Source: JBBREP01 sp036501845 (lineage in GTDB: Bacteria; Actinomycetota; Acidimicrobiia; IMCC26256; PALSA-610). From it: 14,384 nucleotides of DNA. Location of the stretch: positions 1-14,384 of the forward strand of contig DASXZO010000141.1 of NCBI GenBank assembly GCA_036501845.1. The letters are read 5' to 3'. A program made the position numbers and the translations under genes. Every line of letters begins with the position of its first letter. The stretch's first letter is position 1. Positions 7,523 through 14,384 of this stretch are shown in pieces. The notes under the pieces were generated by a model, which ran no database searches, was not told the DNA's origin, and worked only from the letters and a program-made list of their open reading frames with translations.

Positions 7523-7563
7523 GCGGCAACGGTACGCCCGCGCGGTTCTGGGATACTCCACGC
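7523..7563. promoter_or_regulatory. Compact bidirectional promoter for racemase and CoA-transferase
   Basis: In this 41-bp gap, TACCGT on the minus strand (7534-7529) ends 6 bases before the racemase GTG. GATACT on the plus strand (7552-7557) ends 6 bases before the CoA-transferase ATG. The two hexamers are 17 bp apart, so each lies where the -35 box of the opposite promoter would be. Neither start has a Shine-Dalgarno sequence. Both genes therefore look leaderless and physically unable to initiate independently without interference. Confidence 0.5.
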
Positions 7564-8739
7564 ATGGCCGACGGCGCGCTCGCGGGCATCAAGGTGCTCG
7601 ACCTCTCCACGCTGTATCCCGCACCCTTGCTCGCGGCGATGCTCGGGGATCTCGGCGCCGACGTCGTGAAGGTCGAGCCGCCGGACGGCGATCCCATCCG
7701 CCGGGTCGGCGCGCTCGCCGGCGGTGAACCGCGCGCCCATCGCTACGCGAACCGCAACAAGCGATCGGTCGCGCTCGACGCCTCCACCGACGACGGCCTC
7801 GCCACGCTCGAAGCGCTCACCTCGGTGGCCGACGTGGTGGTCGTGAACCAGACCGATGCCCAGCTGGGCCGGTGGCGTTGCACGTACGCCGAGATCGCGG
7901 CGCGAAACCCCGGCGCCATCGTGGTGTCGCTCAGCGCCTTCGGCCGGACGGGGCCGTGGGCCGAACGAGGCGGCAACGGTTCGATCGCAGAAGGCTTCGG
8001 TGGTTTCGCGTTTCTCAACGGCTCTGCCGACGGGGCGCCGACGCTCCCGTCGCTCGCGCTCGGCGACACGGTCGGCGCGATCGTGGCCCTGAACGGTGTG
8101 CTCGCCGCGTTGACGTGGCGCGCCTCGGCGGCCGGCAACGGCCGCGGCCAGCTGGTCGACGCCAGCCTCGCCGAGTCGGTGCTCGCGCTGCTCGGCGCCA
8201 CCTTCGCAGGCTGGAAGCCGGGCGAGCCGGTGCCCGAACGGCTCGGCTCGCGCATCGCCCACGCCACCCCGCGCAACGTGTACCGCACGGCCGACGACCG
8301 CTACGTGGTGGTGTCGGCACCCACCGACGCACAGGTGGCGCGCGTGCTCACCTTGCTCGGGATCACCGACGACGAAGCCCGCGCGCGATTCGCGACGGCG
8401 ACGGCCCGCACCACCGCGGCGGCCGACGAGCTCGACCAACGAGTGGCGGCCTGGATCGCGGCGCGCCCGCTCGCCGACGCGATCGCCGCGCTCGACACGG
8501 CGCGCCTTCCGTGCGCACCGGTGCAGACGCTCGACGACCTGCTGGCCAACGCGCAGCTGATGGCACGCGGGAGCCTCGTCCCCCTCGGCGACGGCGACGG
8601 CGACGGCACCTACGTGCCGGCGCCCCATCCGCAGCTCTCGCGCACGCCGGCAACGATCCGCACAGCCGGACGCGCCGAGCCCGGGGCCGACACGGACGAA
8701 GTACTCGCGGCCTGGCTACCCTCGCGCACCGATGGCTGA
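7564..8739 (+). CDS. CoA-transferase family III (CaiB/BaiF) protein
   Basis: A 391-residue family III CoA-transferase, the class that moves CoA from one carboxylic acid to another through an aspartyl-CoA thioester. The N-terminal ALAGIKVLDLSTLYPAPL (5-22) and LGDLGADVVKVEPPDGDP (27-44) are family signatures, and VSLSAFGRTGPWAERGG (121-137) is the conserved central motif. Asp168 in LALGDTVGA lines up with the nucleophilic Asp of formyl-CoA transferase (GDSNTG context). GRGQLVDASLAE follows about 30 residues later. It lacks the racemase His/Glu arrangement seen in its divergent neighbour, so it is more likely a transferase that activates the pathway acid. The start at ATG 7564 follows GATACT by 6 bases. 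A small GGCGAC triplication near 8587-8604 adds a Gly-Asp stretch to the C-terminal part. Its last 8 bases overlap the next gene. Confidence 0.88.
   Translation: MADGALAGIKVLDLSTLYPAPLLAAMLGDLGADVVKVEPPDGDPIRRVGALAGGEPRAHRYANRNKRSVALDASTDDGLATLEALTSVADVVVVNQTDAQLGRWRCTYAEIAARNPGAIVVSLSAFGRTGPWAERGGNGSIAEGFGGFAFLNGSADGAPTLPSLALGDTVGAIVALNGVLAALTWRASAAGNGRGQLVDASLAESVLALLGATFAGWKPGEPVPERLGSRIAHATPRNVYRTADDRYVVVSAPTDAQVARVLTLLGITDDEARARFATATARTTAAADELDQRVAAWIAARPLADAIAALDTARLPCAPVQTLDDLLANAQLMARGSLVPLGDGDGDGTYVPAPHPQLSRTPATIRTAGRAEPGADTDEVLAAWLPSRTDG
8717..8731 (+). promoter_or_regulatory. Candidate internal -10 (TACCCT) for the split-barrel gene
   Basis: TACCCT at 8717-8722, inside the last codons of the CoA-transferase gene, ends 9 bases before the ATG at 8732. 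This fits the TANNNT-plus-short-gap pattern at other starts here and would give an almost leaderless transcript. Translational coupling through the 8-bp overlap is the alternative. Confidence 0.35.
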
Positions 8740-9226
8740 CCTCTCCGAACAGGGCCCGGGTATGGGCGGCGGCGTGAACCAGCGCGCGCAGATCAAGATG
8801 ACCCCCGACGAGGTGCAGGCGTTCCTCGACGAGCAGCGCGTCGCCACGATGTGCAGCATCAACGGCGACGGCAGCATTCACGCCGTGGCCATGTGGTACG
8901 GCTTCGTCGACGGCGCGATCGCGTTCGAGACCAAGGCCAAGAGCCAGAAGGTGAAGAACCTCCGCCGCAACCCGAACCTCACGGCGGCCTTCGAGACGGG
9001 CCTCGAGTACAACGAACTGCGGGGCGTGACCCTCGTGGGCACCGCGAGCATCATCGAGGACTACGACGCCATGCTGCCCCTCGGGATCAGCGTGTTCGAG
9101 CGCTACCAGGGCCCGTACACCGAGGAGATGCGTCCGTTCGTGGACGTGATGCTGAACAAGCGCGTCGTGGTGAAGCTCGACGTGCAGCGCACCGTCAGCT
9201 GGGACCACCGCAAGCTCGCGCAGTAG
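8732..9226 (+). CDS. Split-barrel PPOX/FDOR family protein (pyridoxamine phosphate oxidase-like)
   Basis: A 164-residue protein with the split beta-barrel fold of pyridoxamine 5'-phosphate oxidase-like and F420-dependent reductases. After a flexible start, MTPDEVQAFLDEQRVATMCSI (23-43) is the usual first helix and strand. HAVAMWYGFVDGAIAFET (50-67) and KSQKVKNLRRNPNLTAAFE (70-88) follow, the latter containing the basic K-x-x-N-L-R-R-N-P motif that binds cofactor phosphate. RGVTLVGTASIIED (97-110) forms the later barrel strands. These proteins bind FMN, F420 or heme; the sequence alone does not say which. ATG 8732 overlaps the CoA-transferase stop. An in-frame ATG at 8762 is possible because the first 20 residues are not conserved-looking. 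It may serve the same catabolic cluster or be a general oxidoreductase. Confidence 0.82.
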   Translation: MADLSEQGPGMGGGVNQRAQIKMTPDEVQAFLDEQRVATMCSINGDGSIHAVAMWYGFVDGAIAFETKAKSQKVKNLRRNPNLTAAFETGLEYNELRGVTLVGTASIIEDYDAMLPLGISVFERYQGPYTEEMRPFVDVMLNKRVVVKLDVQRTVSWDHRKLAQ

Positions 9227-9348
9227 CCGCCACCAGGGGGGCGCCCCTCACGCCCTCACGTCATCACGTGACACCACCGGGGCCGCGGTGTACCTTTTCC
9301 CGCTGCGGTCGGACGCGCCCGGTCGCGCAGGCGGAGCCCGGGGGAACC
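9227..9348 (+). promoter_or_regulatory. Promoter and leader of the giant secreted-protein gene
   Basis: GTGACA (9268-9273) and TACCTT (9291-9296) are separated by 17 bases, a good vegetative-type promoter. Transcription would start near 9303, leaving a leader of about 46 bases. Unlike most genes here, this one therefore has a true 5' untranslated region. GGGGGA (9340-9345) or GCGGAG (9331-9336) could act as ribosome binding site for ATG 9349. The inverted repeat TCACGT-CATC-ACGTGA at 9256-9271 overlaps the -35 box and looks like an operator. GGGGCGCCCC at 9238-9247, just after the previous stop, is a palindrome without room for a normal loop. Confidence 0.55.
9256..9271. promoter_or_regulatory. 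Operator-like inverted repeat over the -35 box
   Basis: TCACGT at 9256-9261 is the exact reverse complement of ACGTGA at 9266-9271, with CATC between. It covers the first four bases of the proposed -35 box GTGACA (9268-9273). A bound dimeric regulator would block polymerase. No regulator gene is in the window, so the binding protein is unknown. Confidence 0.35.
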
Positions 9349-13728
<4,380 letters not shown>

Positions 13729-13734
13729 GGATCT

Positions 13735-13777
13735 TCGGCGTCGTGTGACGATGCACCGCCACGTCACACGACGCCGA
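13735..13777 (+). terminator. 16-bp perfect hairpin after the secreted-protein gene
   Basis: Bases 13735-13750 pair perfectly with 13762-13777 around an 11-base loop, starting 7 bases after the TAA stop of the secreted-protein gene. The stem is strong and GC-rich, without a downstream T-tract, a form common in actinobacteria. It separates the secreted-protein gene from the YqgE/AlgH gene. The core GTCGTGTGAC resembles GTCGTTTGAC in the hairpin at 1-33. Confidence 0.75.
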
Positions 13778-13782
13778 CGCGC

Positions 13783-13794
13783 GAATATCGGTGC
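13783..13794 (+). promoter_or_regulatory. Candidate -10 (GAATAT) for the YqgE/AlgH gene
   Basis: GAATAT at 13783-13788 ends exactly 6 bases before the GTG start at 13795, the same spacing as at the racemase and CoA-transferase starts, so a leaderless mRNA is likely. No -35 match is visible because that position falls inside the preceding hairpin. Confidence 0.4.
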
Positions 13795-14364
13795 GTGCAG
13801 ATCGGGAGCACGAAGGGCAAGCTGCTCGTCGCCGCGCCGGCGTTGCTCGACCCCAACTTCGACCGCACGGTCATCTTGATGCTCGAGCACAATGCCGAGG
13901 GTGCGTTGGGGCTCGTGCTCAACCGGCCGAGCGACGTCGATGTCGCCGAGGGCTTCGAAGCCTGGGTCGATTGGTCGCGCCCGCCTGCATGCCTGTTCGT
14001 CGGCGGACCGGTGCAGCCCGAAGCCGCATTTTGTGTGGCCCTACTCGGTGCCGACGACGTGCGCACGACCGCGGCCGAAGGGCTCGCGCCCATCGTGGCG
14101 CGCCTCGCCGTCGCCGATCTCGAACGCACGCCGATGTGGATCCCCGCCGAGATCGAGGCGGCCCGCATCTTCTGCGGCTACGCGGGCTGGACCGGTGGTC
14201 AGCTCGAGCGTGAGCTGCGCGAGGAAGCGTGGTTCGTGGTGGACGCCGAGGACGACGACGTGTTCGCGCCCGAGCCCAGCGCGCTGTGGCACGACGTGCT
14301 GCGCCGCCAGCCCGGCACCCTCCAATGGGTGGCCAACTTCCCCGACGACCCCCAAGACAACTGA
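13795..14364 (+). CDS. YqgE/AlgH family protein
   Basis: A complete 189-residue protein of the YqgE/AlgH family (DUF179). These are small cytosolic alpha/beta proteins found in most bacteria; the Pseudomonas member was linked to alginate regulation but the biochemical function is unknown. Conserved blocks are clear: GKLLVAAPALLDPNFDRTVI (8-27), LEHNAEGALGLVLNRPSD (30-47), LFVGGPVQ (67-74), and ARIFCGYAGWTGGQLERELR (123-142) followed by EEAWF. The length is normal. The start is GTG at 13795; no better in-frame start lies upstream, and a GAATAT hexamer 6 bases before it fits leaderless initiation. It is separated from the secreted-protein gene by a strong hairpin, so it is probably an independent unit. 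Confidence 0.95.
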   Translation: MQIGSTKGKLLVAAPALLDPNFDRTVILMLEHNAEGALGLVLNRPSDVDVAEGFEAWVDWSRPPACLFVGGPVQPEAAFCVALLGADDVRTTAAEGLAPIVARLAVADLERTPMWIPAEIEAARIFCGYAGWTGGQLERELREEAWFVVDAEDDDVFAPEPSALWHDVLRRQPGTLQWVANFPDDPQDN

Positions 14365-14384
14365 CCACCTCGCGACGGGCGTCG

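Noticed and set aside
7523..7561. GTG at 7561 as start of the racemase
   Set aside because: It would cover both -10 elements and add 13 residues not seen in relatives. GTG 7522 fits the family N-terminus and the leaderless pattern.
8587..8604. GGCGAC triplication in the CoA-transferase gene
   Set aside because: It adds only a short Gly-Asp stretch in a variable C-terminal loop; there is no sign of a functional repeat.
7441..8628. Minus-strand open frame (395 codons) opposite the CoA-transferase
   Set aside because: It is the antisense shadow of a gene with intact family III motifs, with no recognisable domain of its own.
8851..9348. In-frame extension of the secreted protein upstream to 8851
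   Set aside because: It overlaps the split-barrel gene in another frame and is Arg-rich without motif. The signal peptide, ribosome binding site and promoter all point to ATG 9349.

Overview
The window is GC-rich bacterial chromosome, most likely from an actinomycete. My best guess is class Acidimicrobiia, from general resemblance only. The supporting features are dense lipid/acyl-CoA catabolism genes, a soluble P450, a split-barrel flavin/F420-type protein, and short -10-like hexamers (TANNNT or close) lying 6 to 9 bases before several start codons. That spacing suggests leaderless mRNAs. I see no tRNA, rRNA, CRISPR array, transposase or phage gene.

Positions 1-8739 hold a cluster of acyl-CoA and oxidation enzymes arranged on alternating strands. 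They are a double-hotdog (MaoC/FAS1-like) dehydratase (-), an acyl-CoA dehydrogenase (+), an enoyl-CoA hydratase/isomerase (+), a type-1 thiolase-like protein (-), a cytochrome P450 (+), an alpha-methylacyl-CoA racemase (-) and a family III CoA-transferase (+). Three divergent pairs share very short control regions (about 62, 16 and 41 bp). One convergent pair overlaps by four bases at a CTAG. Together the set could hydroxylate a hydrophobic methyl-branched substrate (P450), load it on CoA (CoA-transferase), set the stereochemistry at the alpha-methyl carbon (racemase) and start beta-oxidation (dehydrogenase, hydratases, thiolase-like protein). Sterol side chains or branched isoprenoids would fit, but the substrate is inference. 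The thiolase-like protein lacks the classical catalytic Cys and His residues, so it may not perform ordinary thiolysis.

Positions 8732-9226 encode a small split-barrel PPOX/FDOR-type protein that overlaps the end of the CoA-transferase gene.

Positions 9227-13794 are dominated by one 1459-residue secreted protein. In order it has a signal peptide, an unrecognised beta-rich N-terminal domain of about 190 residues, an Ig-like domain, four divergent Calx-beta-like repeats, a fibronectin III-like domain, a second Ig-like domain, the start of a parallel beta-helix and a glycine-rich C-terminal region of about 330 residues that includes 17 consecutive glycines. It has its own promoter (GTGACA-N17-TACCTT) with an inverted repeat over the -35 box, and a strong hairpin follows the stop codon. 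It is the least conventional element here and the best candidate for something undescribed.

Positions 13795-14364 encode a complete YqgE/AlgH-family protein starting with GTG. The last 20 bases carry nothing I recognise.
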